Below, piece after piece: positions 22,425-36,778 of a stretch of 64,000 nucleotides of DNA. The stretch covers positions 1,178,001 to 1,242,000 of the forward strand of contig OX638369.1 of assembly GCA_951812925.1 (NCBI GenBank), in the 5' to 3' direction. How positions within the stretch are numbered: position 1 is the stretch's first letter; each line of letters opens with the position of its first letter. The notes under the pieces are model-generated. The model saw nothing but the letters and a program-made list of their open reading frames with translations. It was not told where the DNA came from and ran no database searches. The DNA comes from Calliopum simillimum (taxonomy: Eukaryota > Arthropoda > Insecta > Diptera > Lauxaniidae). The translations under genes and the position numbers were made by a program.

Positions 22425-23788
22425 TTTTTTTTTTTTTTTTTTTTTATTTCGAATAAGTCTGTATATATACAATAATTCAATTTTTAAATATTTACAGTAG
22501 TTCTACCAAAAGGTCTTATGAACTAAAAAAATGCTCACAACCAAATATAAAATTGAGCTATTATTACATACATATGTTTTATCTTAATAAGCTAAATAGG
22601 ATACAATTCAATACTTTAGAATAAAGCTATTAGTCTATTTCTATCTAATAAAAATTCTTTCAGTCTTTTTTTAAATATCACCATATTTTCTAAGCCCTTT
22701 AAGGATCTATCAAGCTCATTATAATAAATTACACCGTTATGGGAAATGTTTTGAGATGATATCATATTACACGCACGAGAGACAACCAGGTTATCTCTGT
22801 TTCTTGTATTGTAAGAGTGTTGAAAGCTTACAATTTGCACAGTGTTGGGAATTAAGTTTTTTGTTATTTTGTGAATATAGCAAAGTAATTGATATTTATA
22901 AATCTGCTTCACTGGTAAGATACGAAAGTTGAAGAATATATCCACAGAGTGATAGCGATAGTGTAAATTAAATACGTTTTTAAGCATTCTGTTTTGTATC
23001 ACCTGAATTCTATTTATATTGGAGAAAGAACCCCATGTGCCAGCTGCATACGTGATGTGACAATGCGCGAGACCAAAATAAATCAACTTCTTTACTTCCG
23101 TCGAAAGCTTATGCCTGACCTTGTAAAGTAACCCATTGACCATGGACAATTTATTTTCTACTAGATCAATATGATCATGCCAGCTCAAGAAGCAATCAAT
23201 TTTGACGCCCAGAAATTTAATGCAATTTACCTCACTTATTGCGACTCCATTATGGAGAATATCAAGACCAGACACTAACTTCCGTTTGCTGCGGAAGCAA
23301 ATGACATTTGTTTTATTTACATTAAGATGCAATTTATTCAATCGAAAAAACTCATCAAGAACAACTAAATCATCCTTCACGTCCCTTCTAATTTCATCGA
23401 TGGTATCACCAGGATAGAAAATCGAGCAATCATCTGCAAATAAGAATATTTTGCCCTTTAGTGGCAATCTTGCAATGTCGTTAATAAATATTAAAAACAA
23501 CAGAGGCCCCAGGACAGAGCCCTGAGGGACACCAACACCAACAGATTTGAAATCACTCTTTTCATTGTTAATGCAGACAAATTGTTTCCGGTTACTCAAA
23601 TAACTCTTAATTAAACTAATCGAACCTGTAGAAAACCCATAGTACTTTAATTTTTCCAAGAGAATATCGTGATCAATCGAATCGAACGCCTTGCTTAGAT
23701 CAAGAAACATTCCACCCACCAACTTGTGCCTAGCAATGTTTTTACAAACAAGGTCGACCAGTTCAATAAGAGCTGTCTGAGTATTTTT
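22425..23788 (-). pseudogene. 5'-truncated non-LTR retrotransposon, RT and C-terminus
   Basis: The minus-strand frame from about 23780 down to 22616 is open for more than 380 codons. It shows RT motifs FLDLSKAFDSIDHDIL, GVPQGSVLGPLLFLIFINDI and FADDCSIFY, and a C-terminal YNTRNRDNLVVSRACNM region common in the CR1/L2/RTE-like group. A poly(T) run at 22424-22446 is its poly(A) tail. No endonuclease or ORF1 is present, so this is a typical 5'-truncated insertion. The remaining frame has no internal stops, suggesting a fairly recent event. Clade not assigned. Confidence 0.8.
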
Positions 23789-23837
23789 TTATTAAAATTA
23801 TTATTAAAATTATGATTTTGAATTGTTTCAATTAATT

Positions 23838-24890
23838 TTACCGTTTATTTACGGAATTTCTACTCAATGGTATGTAAGCGTATGGATCTACTTTGCCTTT
23901 CTTTTTCATATCATCCTTTACCTTTTTCGATGAGTATTCACTACCTGTATATGCTGATTTGCCCGATTTAGCTGTATAACAGGTCGATGTATGCCCTTGC
24001 CACCGGCAGTATAACGCGAGGTAGAAGTTTTACCTGAGCGCATGCTTGTAGCATTGTTAGCTTTACGTTTACGATTTGAGGCGTTGAGTTTCACTTTATC
24101 TTAAATTGTTGAGAAATTAAACTTTGCATTTGCGTTATTTGTATTTAATATTCTAATCATTACTAGAATCCTCTTCCATGCCACGTTTGACTACTGGTTT
24201 TGTTTCCATAGCATCGTCACCATCATTATCATCGCTACTGCTATCTCCATCATCGCCGATTTGTATCCTTATTTTTCGATTTCGCAGTTGCATTTGTGCC
24301 GGATAAATCAGGACGATTTGCTGGTAACAAAATATTTGGAAAGTTATTATTTTAACTAAATTTCAAATGAGTATTTTCATACTAACGCACTTAAAACATT
24401 GCCAATCGATTTTATATCTGCCAAATCTACAACATCCTCTGGATCCTCGCGATCTTTTTTAGATTTCATTTTAGATTTATCCGCTGCAGCGTTATCATGC
24501 CATTCGGTAAATTAGAATCAAAGTCATCAAGAACATCATCAATACTAATGAAAAAATAATTTTTTTTTAAAACCAATCAAACTCAATCAAAACAAAACCG
24601 TGTTTATATACATACGTCACACTCTTCCATTCCAAGGAACTCTTATCATTTTCTTCGTTTAATTTTTTGCGTGTATCACGTCACATTTGTTTGCGTATTT
24701 TCTTAAGGCGACGATGTGTTCCTTCATCATCACCGGGTATAAATTCAATGAGCTCCTCAGCAGTAAAACGTTTACAAACTTTTTTCAGCAAATAACCAAT
24801 TTGTATGCGACAACAACGTTTGGTATCTATCGCCATAGCTGACAGGGATTTCATTGGCATACGAAGAAGCGAATGCGTTCAATTAAATTT
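23838..24890 (-). pseudogene. RRP12-like 3' gene fragment that keeps introns
   Basis: Minus-strand pieces in order: SLSAMAIDTKRCCRIQIGYL, KKVCKRFTAEELIEFIPGDD (24740-24850), an in-frame TGA after RLKKIRKQM, NEENDKSSLEWKSV, a GTATGT...TTCATTAG intron (about 24550-24618), an acidic stretch with EDPEDVVDLADIKSIGNVL, another intron-like gap (GTGCGT...CAG), DDGDSSSDDNDGDDAMETKP, and a basic tail with SGKTSTSRYTAGGKG and KKGKVDPYAYIPLSRNS ending NKR (stop 23838-23840). These follow the C-terminus of the ribosome-biogenesis protein RRP12. The stop and frameshifts say pseudogene; retained introns say DNA-level duplication. The LINE at 22425-23788 lies just past its 3' end. Confidence 0.7.
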
Positions 24891-25227
24891 AAATATAAAT
24901 AAAACAAACACTTTTTAAAGAAACACAATAACTTCTAAAGCCGACGAGCGAGCAATAACAAAAAATAAATAAATTAAAACTACACAGAAATGTCAACATC
25001 ACACAAATGTCAACTTACAATCGATAACAAGTGCGAAGTCACAATTACCGATTAAAAAAACCCGATTAATAATCAATAAAAAACGGTGTCAAACGGCAAC
25101 AATATTTAGCCGCGCAGCTTACCACTTTAATTTAACGTGCATTAGCTTAGCGCTATTTGTTGTTGCTTTCCCATACATTTATCGTAAAGTGCTAAAGAAA
25201 GTCCAGATAGAATGCCGAAAAAAATGC
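24891..25227. other. Non-coding, nothing recognised
   Basis: AT-rich sequence between the RRP12 fragment and a foldback repeat. It includes ATCACACAAATGTCAACTTA and TCGAT-type motifs but no gene. Confidence 0.35.
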
Positions 25228-25937
25228 ACCTAACATTAGTGTCATTCGAAAGATATGTTAACTTGCTACAAAATTTACTTGCAAAAAATTTTAATCCGAG
25301 TCGTGGTTTTAGAGATATTGCAAATTTTGACCATTTATTTTTTTTAAAGCACTATTTTTCCAAAAACTGTATCATTAACGCATAGTTTTAGTAACATATT
25401 ATAAAAGCCCAATTTATTTTCTTTCATTTGACATGTAATTTGTGCCTTATTTCTTGCATTAACATATTTTTTATAGGAAAACAAAAAAGTAAACCAAAGC
25501 AAAAGTCAATTAAAGCCTAAGTTATTAAAAATCATCGAAAGAGTACAGAAATCGGAATTAATCGAAAACTATGCAAAAATATCGTTATTGTTGTTTTTAT
25601 TGCTGTTGTTGTTATTTTGGTTGTTGTTGTTGTTGGTATTATTGTTGTTTTTGTAATGTTTTGCTAAATTTCGTGAAATTTTCTTTGGTTTACTTTTTTG
25701 TTTTCCTATAAAAAAAATATGCTTATGCAAGAAATCAGGTACAATTTGCCTGTCAAGTAAAAGAAAATAAATTGGACTTCTATAATATGTTACTAAAACT
25801 ATGCATTAATGATACAATTTTTGGAAAAATAGTGCTTTAAAAAAAAAAAAAAAATGGTCAAAATTTTTGAAAATTTGCAGTATCTCTAAAACCACGATTT
25901 TGTAGCAAGCTAACATATCCTTCGTATGACACTAATA
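25228..25937. mobile_element. Foldback element with arms of about 270 bp
   Basis: The left arm (CATTAGTGTCATTCGAAAGA, CTTGCTACAAAATTTAC, GGTTTTAGAGATATTGCAAA, CACTATTTTTCCAAAAACTG) is mirrored by 25680-25937. The centre (25590-25660) is a GTT/ATT trinucleotide-rich tract. No coding content. Confidence 0.7.
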
Positions 25938-25944
25938 TTATCAA

Positions 25945-26425
25945 AATCCTTCCAGGGGTTCCCAACTAATAATTTATATAAAAGACATATCTCGATCTTC
26001 TAGTGGCGATATCTCCGAAAGTAGGTCTGATAAGAACTTTTCGTTGTTATTGTAATTAATTTCCAGAGCCCTACTTGTGCAAAAAGAAAAGAAACAACAA
26101 CAGTTTTTAAAGTAAAATTTTTCTAAGTTTTAATTTTCCTTTGCTTTAATTTACAAAATATTTGTGAGTAAAAATCGAATAAGTCATACAAAAGTATAAC
26201 AAATTTTTTAATTTATTATAAATGAAAGTGGAATAAGTCTATTCAGACTAAAAAACTCAACTATTTTCTATTACACTTGTAAAAATTTTTACAGCATAAC
26301 AAAATTTGATTAATTTACAGTGGTAAACACTTACACCGGTTTAATAACGCTTGCCAATATTTTTAAATTGATTTAAAAACAAAACCTTCTGCATAGCAGT
26401 AGATGAAAAAATGGACTTATTCCAC
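25945..26425. repeat. Dispersed repeat, inverted copy of 10655-11155
   Basis: It contains AATCCTTCCAGGGGTTCCCA, ATTTCCAGAGCCCTACTTG and GAATAAGTC-type words in the reverse order and strand of 10655-11155, with scattered mismatches. It abuts the foldback at 25228-25937, which may be part of the same element. AATAAGTCCA/TGGACTTATTCCACTTTC words continue to about 26600. Confidence 0.7.
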
Positions 26426-27265
26426 TTTCAAAAAAATCATTTTTGTAAAAATGCTTTTCATGAAAACTTCTTTTGAGTAATTTATGATGAAATCGTGGTC
26501 TAACGAGTTTGTAATTTTCTATATAAAAAGAGGGCATATATAGCTAGCTATAACTACCATAAACTAAATTTTTCCGAAATTGGACTTATTCCACTTTCAA
26601 ATAAACCCATTCAAATGTTAAAAAAAAAAACATTAAAATCGCAAACAGAAATAAAGCCTTTATTATTGAAAATAAAACTTTGATCTGTATAAACTATAAG
26701 ATTAATACATTTTGTTTACAAAGCGGAACCATTCAATTTCACGATTGTATTTTACTGAAAATGCTTTAAGGCTAAATACATTTTTGTTTTTGTGGCAATT
26801 GGGTTTTTTTTGGGAACAAGATAGGTTCCTGATTAATTTTATATTTTTAATTGCACATTAAAAGCGTCAATAAAAGTACTTTATGAGGCACACAAGTAAC
26901 AAACATCTAATTGAAGTTAATTTGGTTGTATACATTTTAACGTTTTAAAGACGTTTATATTCCTTATTCAAAAAATCTTAATTTATTTAAAGTAAAATTT
27001 AGAAAAAAGGAAGCGGTGTTTGAGTCAATTTTTAGTTCAAATTATCAAGCAATATAATCAGGAAGCCGACAAGCATGCAATCTAGAAGTACTTGTGCAAA
27101 TTTTCCAGTGAAATTCATAATTTTTTAATGCATTCCCAATACATATTTGAAAACAAAGGCAAAGCAGCACTCGTCGGTCTGCAAAACCAAACCATTTCAG
27201 ATGAAAACGAGAAAAACACAAACACTATCTTAAATACATCTTTGCAAGATGTTTTTCAAAAAATA
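26426..27265. other. Non-coding, nothing recognised
   Basis: AT-rich; TGGACTTATTCCACTTTCA words recur at about 26410 and 26580, hinting at more of the same dispersed repeat. No gene. Confidence 0.35.
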
Positions 27266-27628
27266 TAATCCGCGTGGTCTTTTCACTTGGAGGCCTTTTG
27301 ATGAAAATGGTGAGTCACACCATAAAAAGTATTAGAATCTTTTTTTGGTGGAGAATTACAGGTTCTACAAATAATATTAATTTCTTTTTTTTTTTTTAAA
27401 GTAACTGTTTCGGATATATTCTATAAAGTCGAATTTTTCGACTTTTTGCTGTTTTTCAAGAATATTTTCTAAACGGTGACTTTTTCGTTAAGGCAAATGA
27501 ATGTTATTTGTAGAACCTGTAGTCCCCCATAGAAAAGATATTAATACTTTTTATCGTGTGACTCATCATTTTCATCAAAAAGCCTCCTAAATAAAAAGTA
27601 ATTGAAACCACACGGATTACGGAACAGG
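27266..27628. mobile_element. Palindromic MITE, third member of the 12258 family
   Basis: The left end is truncated or diverged (TAATCCGCGTGGT). The right end reads CGGATTACGGAACAGG. Arms carry GAAAATGGTGAGTCACAC and its inverse, as at 12258-12640, with scattered substitutions. Confidence 0.7.
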
Positions 27629-30050
27629 GTTGATAGAATTGTCTTGTAAAAGACAGGGGACGATTAGTGATAATTGTAATATACATACATAGCCGGTTTT
27701 GCATCTAGGCTGCTCCAGCTAAGGTGTAATTGGACTGTACTGATATCTTAATCGTATGTTTATCTGGTTTTGCAACTAGGTTAATCATTTATAAGCATGC
27801 GAGTTGTCCCGGGAAACGTTGTTCATTGGGTAGACCAAATTTCACCACTATGTGTGGAGAATTATTTCCGCAGTTTCCACATGGAAGGAGTTGTGTAAAA
27901 AATGTGCGAAAATTTCCTGAGGGGCGCTCATTCAGTTTGTGGAAAATACGAAATGTGGAATTTTCCGCTGTTTGTGATTGCTCCTAATGATAAAAAATCT
28001 TTACTAAAACAAAAACGAATGTTTGGATAAAATTTTGTTTGAAAATTCGCAACAGCGAATATAAATAAAAATAAAGTAGCAACACTAAAAGTTTAAAATA
28101 AAAGTTTAATGATAAATCAACACTACAATAATTTTTAAAAACTAAAGGAAGATCAAGTTTCACAAATTCTAAAACAAAAATATGTTAAGGCACAAGAAAC
28201 ATAATAGTTTAAGTATAAAAAATAAGGCTTACATGATTATTACAAATAAAAAAGGCAATAAAAAAGCATAAAATGTTGATTAAGTTCCATATTTTTATAA
28301 AGTAAATTATAATTTAAAAAAATACGAATAAAATAAATTGAAGCCGTAAAAATAAAAATTGCTGCGTTTCTTTAAACGTTTGCTTAACAATCAGACCCCT
28401 GTACTGTAAATTGATTTCAGATTTACACCTTTTTGCATATTTTTTGTTTACATTTGTTTACAAAAATTTAAGAGGACTAATTACAGGAAGACATTTGGCC
28501 TTCGAATCGCTGTTTTTCTAGTCACATTTCATTTTTAAAACTATTTTCACTTTTTTACGGGTGTGATGCATACTTGCATCGATACAATAAATGGATGAGC
28601 TACAGACATTTCGCTTTAGAATAGCTGTACTCCTTATCGCATTACAAAAACCATGGAAATAACAAAGGCAGTCAAGTTTAACAAAGTTTTCGCAACGAAT
28701 TAAAGATTTATTTGGGAAAACAAAGACCCTGAATTGATAGAACAGGATAAACTTGGTCTATCGAGGCCAAATTTCACCATTGTTTATCTTTACATAAACC
28801 AAATCGTTGCATGTCTGTTATTTAGCATGGGTTAAACGTTATCAATAGGTTAAAAAAACTACAACGAAAGGAATATTCAGCAGAAACTAATATGTATTCA
28901 AATGGCAATCATCAACGACGCATATAAGACGCACAAATCATTACGTGTAAGTGCACTCGCTGCTTCTGAACTGGAGAACAAAAGCACGATAATTTAATTT
29001 TACTAATAACGATATATAAGGATATCAGAGCAACAGTGGCTTAATCTTTACTTCATTAAAAAAGATAAAACTTGTACTTGTGTCGACACAGGTCATGTGC
29101 TTTTTCTTTTTAAACGAAGTGAAGGTTACTGATGCTTTGGTAGCCTCATATAAGATGTTGGTAATTTTTTCATTCGCACCTCGTTCTCCGAAACATAAAA
29201 ATTACATTTTAGCACATATGAAAGAAAAAAATTAATTTTTGAAATGTCATCAAAATATCTTACATAGATATTTTCTTAAGCTGTTTGATTTAATTTTATC
29301 TATAACTAAATCTTTGAAAAAGTATTTTTTTTTAAATCATAACTTTGTAAAATATATTATGAATACGAAATTATTAACAAAACTTAAAGTAACTTCGTCA
29401 TTTTTTTTTTTTTTTTTGCTGTAAAAGCAATACAATATAATAATTTAAACAAATCGTTCCTTTTCCATGAACTTTCACTACTGCACTTTTATTTTAAATA
29501 GAAAAGATTCAATTTGTAGAATTTTAATTTAAATGTCTTTTTACACAGAAAATTCCACATAAATGTCAAAGAAGTTAGACGTTGGCTACGTTAATTTCTC
29601 TAAAACTGTCGAAGTTTTCAACATTTTTTACAAGGTTACGTAAAATGTTAAACTTAAATTTTTAGTTGTGACACTACAATTGAATCGATGAGACACTTCG
29701 CAAAAAAGCAAATAACTGCTTGTCTCGATACAGGCCATCGATTCAATTGGAATTTCCTATGTACCGTTTCAATCGATAGTCATATATTGAAAGGCCAATT
29801 TCAAAGTCAAAGCACAATCCTACACCTTTAGGTACAATATTTTTTTCTCTCAAAGCATACTCTCAAGTGCTGTCTATGAAATTGGTAAACTTTGTTAATT
29901 ATTTTTGACATTTGCAGTAGGTTGACAAATGGAGATACATATCTCTTTCAAAATATGTTTTATCTCATATTTCTTTTAGTCCTATGCAAACAACTAACTT
30001 AAGCTTATCATTATACTATAATCGATTGGATGTGATTATTTGCTGTCGTT
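27629..30050. other. Non-coding region downstream of Mad
   Basis: No exon could be supported. A short inverted repeat, ATTGAATCGATGAGAC against a CATCGATTCAAT block, lies near 29680-29760. The Mad 3' UTR must begin below 30051; no obvious AATAAA lies in the first 50 bases, so its end was not fixed. Confidence 0.4.
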
Positions 30051-31631
<1,581 letters not shown>

Positions 31632-31794
31632 TCAAATAATAATTGCTTTTCTGGATGATCCCCGAAATTAATAAACTAATTTTTGCAATCTGTGAATGCA
31701 ATCTCTTTGCTTAAAACTAAGTAAAAACCTTTGCTTTAATACAGATTATACATCGTTTGCTATGCAAAAAACATTGCGTATGTTGGCTACGAAG

Positions 31795-32123
31795 CAGGGG
31801 TTGAAATAAGAAAAAGTTATTACTGCATAATTTTTTTTTTTGTTTTTATTTGCAATTTTTAGCAAAATTATTTTAATGGCTTATTCAAGTGATTTATATT
31901 AAATTTTAATATTAAATAACAGATATCATGGCAATGGTTCAATTTAACGGTTATAAGCGAAATAAAATGAGTATTTAGTTTCAACGATTAACGCAAAACA
32001 AAGTAATATGAATTTGGGTGAAAATTATTATTACAATTTTTTACAATATTCTGAAGTTATTACTGCAAATTTGAAGTTATTACTGCAGAAATAGGGTATT
32101 ACTACAGCTTATTTCAATGCCTG
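31795..32123. mobile_element. hAT-type MITE upstream of Mad, perfect 8-bp duplication
   Basis: CAGGGGTTGAAATAAG at the left and inverted CTTATTTCAATGCCTG at the right (two mismatches), flanked by CTACGAAG at 31787-31794 and 32124-32131. GTTATTACTGCA recurs inside near both ends. It is probably in a 5' UTR intron of Mad, since an acceptor is seen at 31610. Confidence 0.85.
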
Positions 32124-32131
32124 CTACGAAG

Positions 32132-33050
32132 TATATGAAATGTGCAATGTAAATGTCCATTTTCGTACAATAGAGGTCAAATTTTCTTTTTAATATAATT
32201 TTGTGACCTTTTCTCTTAAATTAACGGTGACCAAAAAAATTACAACTTCGCACATGTGTTCAATCTAATGTAGAACTTAGTTATTATTCACTCTTATATA
32301 GCGAAAAGATGTACAATTTTACATCAAGCTAATTAATTGCAAACATACATACAAACATCTGTATAAAGATGAATGAGTAGAAACCACAAAGAAAACATAT
32401 TTTTGTAAATTAGTTACATACTTGCAGGCCAGTTTTAGCCAGGAATCTGAATGAGTGCTAAACGGCAAGTAGTTTTTACACTTCAAAAACACAAATTTTA
32501 CAAAACATATATGTACTCGTACATAAGGGACGCAGCAAGCAGAGCCTATTTGAAATTTTTGCAAACGCTTAATCAAAATTTCAATATTTTTATGATGTGT
32601 ACAATTTTTCTGGAAACACTATTTTAGAAACGCAAAACCTCCAACAACAAGACGTATTGAAAAAAAAAAAAAAAAAAAATAGTGTTTTTTTTCAAATTTT
32701 TTTCTAACATTGATGGACCCTGAGCATTAAATATTATGATAAATTGTTTATGATACTATTATTAAGATTAGGCCTTATACTTAATTTTAGAACAGTGGCG
32801 TATTTTACATATCTTACATAATTTAAGGAATGGGTCAAATTTGCTTATAAATATTTTTAAACCCAACTATCTAGAAAACCAGATAAACCATAAAAATTTC
32901 TATTACCCAGCATCCGCTTATGTTAGAACTTTCTATAAGCACAGTGTACTCTATCATTTAATTTAATCCCTAAGTAGCTTTTCACCTTAATCCAAATCTG
33001 TCAGATAAATCAAAAACTCCAAAAAAAGTTTTAGGTAATCAATTCAAATA
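32132..33050. other. Non-coding upstream region of Mad
   Basis: Nothing coding is recognised; a poly(A) tract is at about 32660. Probably 5' intron or promoter of Mad by position. Confidence 0.35.
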
Positions 33051-33630
33051 TATCGAGCCCTAACCGCCAAAAAGACTTAACTGACAAAAATTAAATTTTA
33101 TAGGAGAAGGTTTTTTTTTTAATATCTGTGCATTTAGTATAGCTATTACAGTGAAATTTAGTATGTAAGCTATATTTTGTGTTAGACATGCGATGCAACT
33201 AGTTTCATTCACCTATTTATAATATAACGGCTATTTTTCAGTGTTTTGTCAGTTAAGTCTTTTTTTCTTTTCCAGATTCTCCATCTGATCTTCAGTTTTT
33301 TTACCAAAAAACGTTTGTGGTCACATATACTATTAACCCTCATCAAGACTTTTTAATAAATTTTCCTTTTTATTACATTATTTGCAAATTATTTTTGACA
33401 CAAAAAGAAAAAAAGACTTAACCAACAACTCGCAGTCACAAAAAAAATAAACAAAATACTTCGAATGTCAGTTAAGTCTTAATTGCTTTTGCTATAACTC
33501 CGTAACGGTACTTTTCACAGTTATGAAATTTGTAGAGAAGATGCGTATGGACACGAATTATAGGTTTTCATCAAAAAACGAAAATCCGAAATCGTGTCGG
33601 TTAAGTCTTTTTGGCGGTTAGGGCTCGATA
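33051..33630. mobile_element. TA-target TIR element, 580 bp
   Basis: TATCGAGCCCTAACCGCCAA (33051-33070) faces its inverse, TTGGCGGTTAGGGCTCGATA (33611-33630). TA lies on both sides. The arms continue with AAAAAGACTTAACTGACA against TGTCGGTTAAGTCTTTT (imperfect). AGACTTAAC words recur inside. A one-ended fragment of the same family is at 48611-48745. Confidence 0.8.
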
Positions 33631-35094
33631 TACTTAATTTTATATTTGAAATTTGTGCAGATCGACCTACTTAGCACAGCAAAGTAAGATAGATGGATAG
33701 ACATTAAGAATTTTCTTATGGTGGTTTCATATACAAACATTCGACGGAGGTCGAATCGATGAGTCCATTTGAAGAAATTTTGTCAGCTATAAATCCTGCC
33801 TATTAACAAAATAGTGCATAGGATACCATATTAACTAAACCAAAGGTAACAAAAGGTATTGTGTAACCGGATACGAAAAAGTAAAATTACGAATTTCGCA
33901 AATATTAAAATAAGTAGATGTATCATTAACTTACACATGATTTTAACAATAGTTATAGAGACAGTATTTTAAATTTAAAGGTTGAGCGTGAACGTAGATA
34001 ATTTATTTTCAAACGTTTAAAACTATACTTTCTCTATTAATTTTAAAACCTTTTTTTAATTCCATACTTTAAGTATATATGTATGTATGTATATCTTATA
34101 TGTACATTTAGAAATAAATAGAACATAATATAAATGTTGAAAAGTAGAAATCATTGACAACAACAGAACCAGCAGTATAATTTTATCTTAGGCGTTGCGT
34201 TGTTCACTTCACCGAATTAGCACCGATTGCATCGAAACGGCAAACAGAAGGCGAGAACTGATCAATAGACGTAGCGAACCAAATCGCTGTCTGACTTACT
34301 GACGTGTTGTCACTTGAATAACAAATCAACAAATGTTTTAATGTTCGACACCACTGCGATTACGATTATGCCTTCCGCCGTCGCTACACACTCAGCAGCA
34401 GAAACTCCACCAACATAAACGACAACAAAGGCTACATGCAATTCTCGGGTTTTTTTTTTTAAGAAAACAATGCTCGCTAACCACAAAACACTAGCATAAA
34501 CAAAAATAAATAAAAATAAAAAAGAAAAGCGAAACTTCGTAAAAAATAAAAATAAAAAGCTGATTGAGCGCGAGAAACAACGCCAACGGGACAACGACTA
34601 TGAGATTTTGAAAAAGTTAGCAGAGAGAAAACAATCCATGGTTTGCATTGTACTCCGAGGATTTTGATTTAACGTTCATTGAAGAACTGGAAGCAGAAGT
34701 GTAGAAGTGAATACGCGAATTGTGACACAAAAATAAACAAAAGAATCACTTGCACGACACTGAACACCGCACTAACTCTTGCAGAGAAAAACCGTGAAAT
34801 CGATCAAGCTTTGCTTAAAATTAAGGTATCGGTGTGTAATAAGGCAAGTCATGTAGTAAGACTAGTTTCAGAATTTCATATATACAAACCACTGGTACCT
34901 ATTATATTCAATGCCATTCTGTCCTCCTCGTTAGCTGTCTCATTTTACAAATTTTTTTTTTTTTATCAGCGAAAAACTAATCTTTTTGGTTTTTCTACCC
35001 TCTATCCATTTTTAATCTTTATTCTACTTATTTCATCTACACCACTTCCATGTGTAATTCAGAAAACTACATTTTGATTTCATATAATTATTGC
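33631..35094. other. Region upstream of Mad; possible first exon, no proven gene
   Basis: 34190-34660 is less AT-rich than its surroundings and could hold a Mad 5' UTR exon and promoter, but no splice donor could be tied to the acceptor at 31610. Open stretches at 34310-34594 (-) and 34679-35077 (+) have no domains. A TATG(TATG) microsatellite lies at about 34078-34095. Confidence 0.35.
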
Positions 35095-35330
35095 ACTTCA
35101 GAATATTTTTATTCAGTTTTTGAATATTACAATTAATTTCAGAATATCTTGCTTGAATTTCGGAATGTACTTCAGAAAACTCCAATTCGCTTTTGAATAT
35201 TGTAATTCATTTCAGAATATCTCACTTGAATTTTAGAAAATTTGAGTTCAGTTCACTTTTTTAATATTGCAATTCATTGCAGAATTTCTTAATTTAATTC
35301 GATAATAACCAATTGTACTTCTGAATATAT
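35095..35330. repeat. Degenerate tandem repeat, period about 70-75
   Basis: Three diverged copies of a unit containing TTTGAATATTGTAATTCATT, TCAGAATATCTCACTTGAAT and CTTCAGAA occur from about 35095, 35165 and 35240. AT-rich, non-coding. Confidence 0.5.
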
Positions 35331-35637
35331 GAAAATAACTTCAGATTTTGCATTTGAACTTTCGACTTTTAAACTTGTTATTCAGAAAATTTCAAATGTT
35401 ACTGGCTCAAAATCACCAAGGTGGCAAATCTTAAGATTGATTTTATGGCGAAGTAAATCACAAGCTAAGTCTGTGTTTTATCATCTGTGCAAGCGCAGAA
35501 TTCATTATTTTTTGTGTTATATAGCTTTTCATCAGAGCTTTCACTACAAGTAACACTGCATGAAATTGTTGCATGAAAGTTGTTTGTCAATTCCGAAGAG
35601 ACTTTCTGCGTAGAATCCGACTTTGACTTCAGAATTG

Positions 35638-36048
35638 GCCTATCAGCTCAAAATTTTGAGATATTTGAGGTTAAAAACCCGAATGCGGTTATTTTTGAGG
35701 TTAGGTGCTGACTTCACAAATCCTTTTTTTTTCCATAAATCATAACGTAGTGCTACTCTTTCTCTTCAAAATTAGCTCTTAAAAAGTGTCGTACGATGGT
35801 TTCATTCAAACCGACTAACCCTAAGCAGTCAGTGAATTTTGTATTGTTATCTTAAATCAACTATAGCTTTTGAAGAAAACATCGTACGACCAATTTTAAG
35901 GTCTCATTTTGAAGAGAAAGAGTAGTACTACGTGATGAATTAAGTAAATAAATAAAAAACAATTTTTGCAATCTGCATCGAACCTCAAAAATGTTCGTGT
36001 TCGTCGCTTCAACCTCAAATATCTCAAAATCTAGAGCTGATAGGCCAA
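35638..36048. mobile_element. Foldback element, 411 bp
   Basis: GGCCTATCAGCTCAAAATTT at the left and an inverted TAGAGCTGATAGGCC end at the right, with TGAGATATTTGAGGTT and CTCTTTCTCTTCAAAAT arms mirrored inward. Flanking words AAACAAATTTTTGTATGGGA recur downstream. Confidence 0.65.
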
Positions 36049-36186
36049 AACAAATTTTTGTATGGGAACCACCCTAAGCAACCAATTAAAAAAAAAATTT
36101 ATATAGCTCATGTAGTGCCTTTTGATTTAAAGATTATGTGGTGTAAATTTCATTTGAATCGAATGGTGGCATACGAAAAACTGTGG

Positions 36187-36260
36187 TCCAAAACAAATTT
36201 TTGTATTGACCAAAACAAATTTTTGTATTGACCAAAACAAATTTTTGTATGGGAACCACC
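36187..36260. repeat. 22-bp tandem repeat, about three copies
   Basis: The unit ACCAAAACAAATTTTTGTAT repeats at about 36188, 36210 and 36232, followed by GGGAACCACCCTAAG. The same words follow the foldback at 36050-36083, so this is a local amplification of that flank. Confidence 0.7.
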
Positions 36261-36778
36261 CTAAGTAAGCTTACTTGCTGTGTTAAGTTGAAACTGTTAA
36301 ATTGCAAAAATTAAATTTAACTTCAGTGGTGAAATATTAAGTAAGAACATAAAAAATAAATAAAAATTGGGTTTAAAAGTGTGGAGTATTAACCCTGTAA
36401 AGCAGTGTGCAAAAATTTATGTTTACATACGAGCATAAACAAAGAAATAGCACGTACAACAACAGCAACCATAGTTATTATAAATGGACATGCACAATTG
36501 CAAACTGCAATTGGTTTTGGGCGCCGCCTACGACTTTCGAACGTGCGCCAGTACAAGTGTTTATAGCATGTAACATATTCAATTCACCAAACAGCTAATG
36601 CGTTGGTGTATGTTGTAATCAGCACCAAAGGATCTATTGCTCATGGGCACAGCAAAAGTAGTGCGTGTGAAACTATGGAATTACAATTGTTGCAAGCAAA
36701 TCAATTTAGTAGTACAGAAAGAAGCCAACGAATGTAACCATCTAATAACACTAGTTTACAAATTAATTATTTTTTTCT
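36261..36778. other. Non-coding, nothing recognised
   Basis: Between the short tandem repeat and the large foldback element. No gene or repeat could be supported. Confidence 0.35.

Noticed and set aside
34310..35077. Open frames of 94 and 132 codons upstream of Mad
   Set aside because: Hydrophobic or low-complexity translations without domains; more likely 5' flank of Mad.
36187..36260. Short evenly spaced repeats resembling a CRISPR array
   Set aside because: The unit repeats without unique spacers and the host is a eukaryote; it is a plain tandem repeat.
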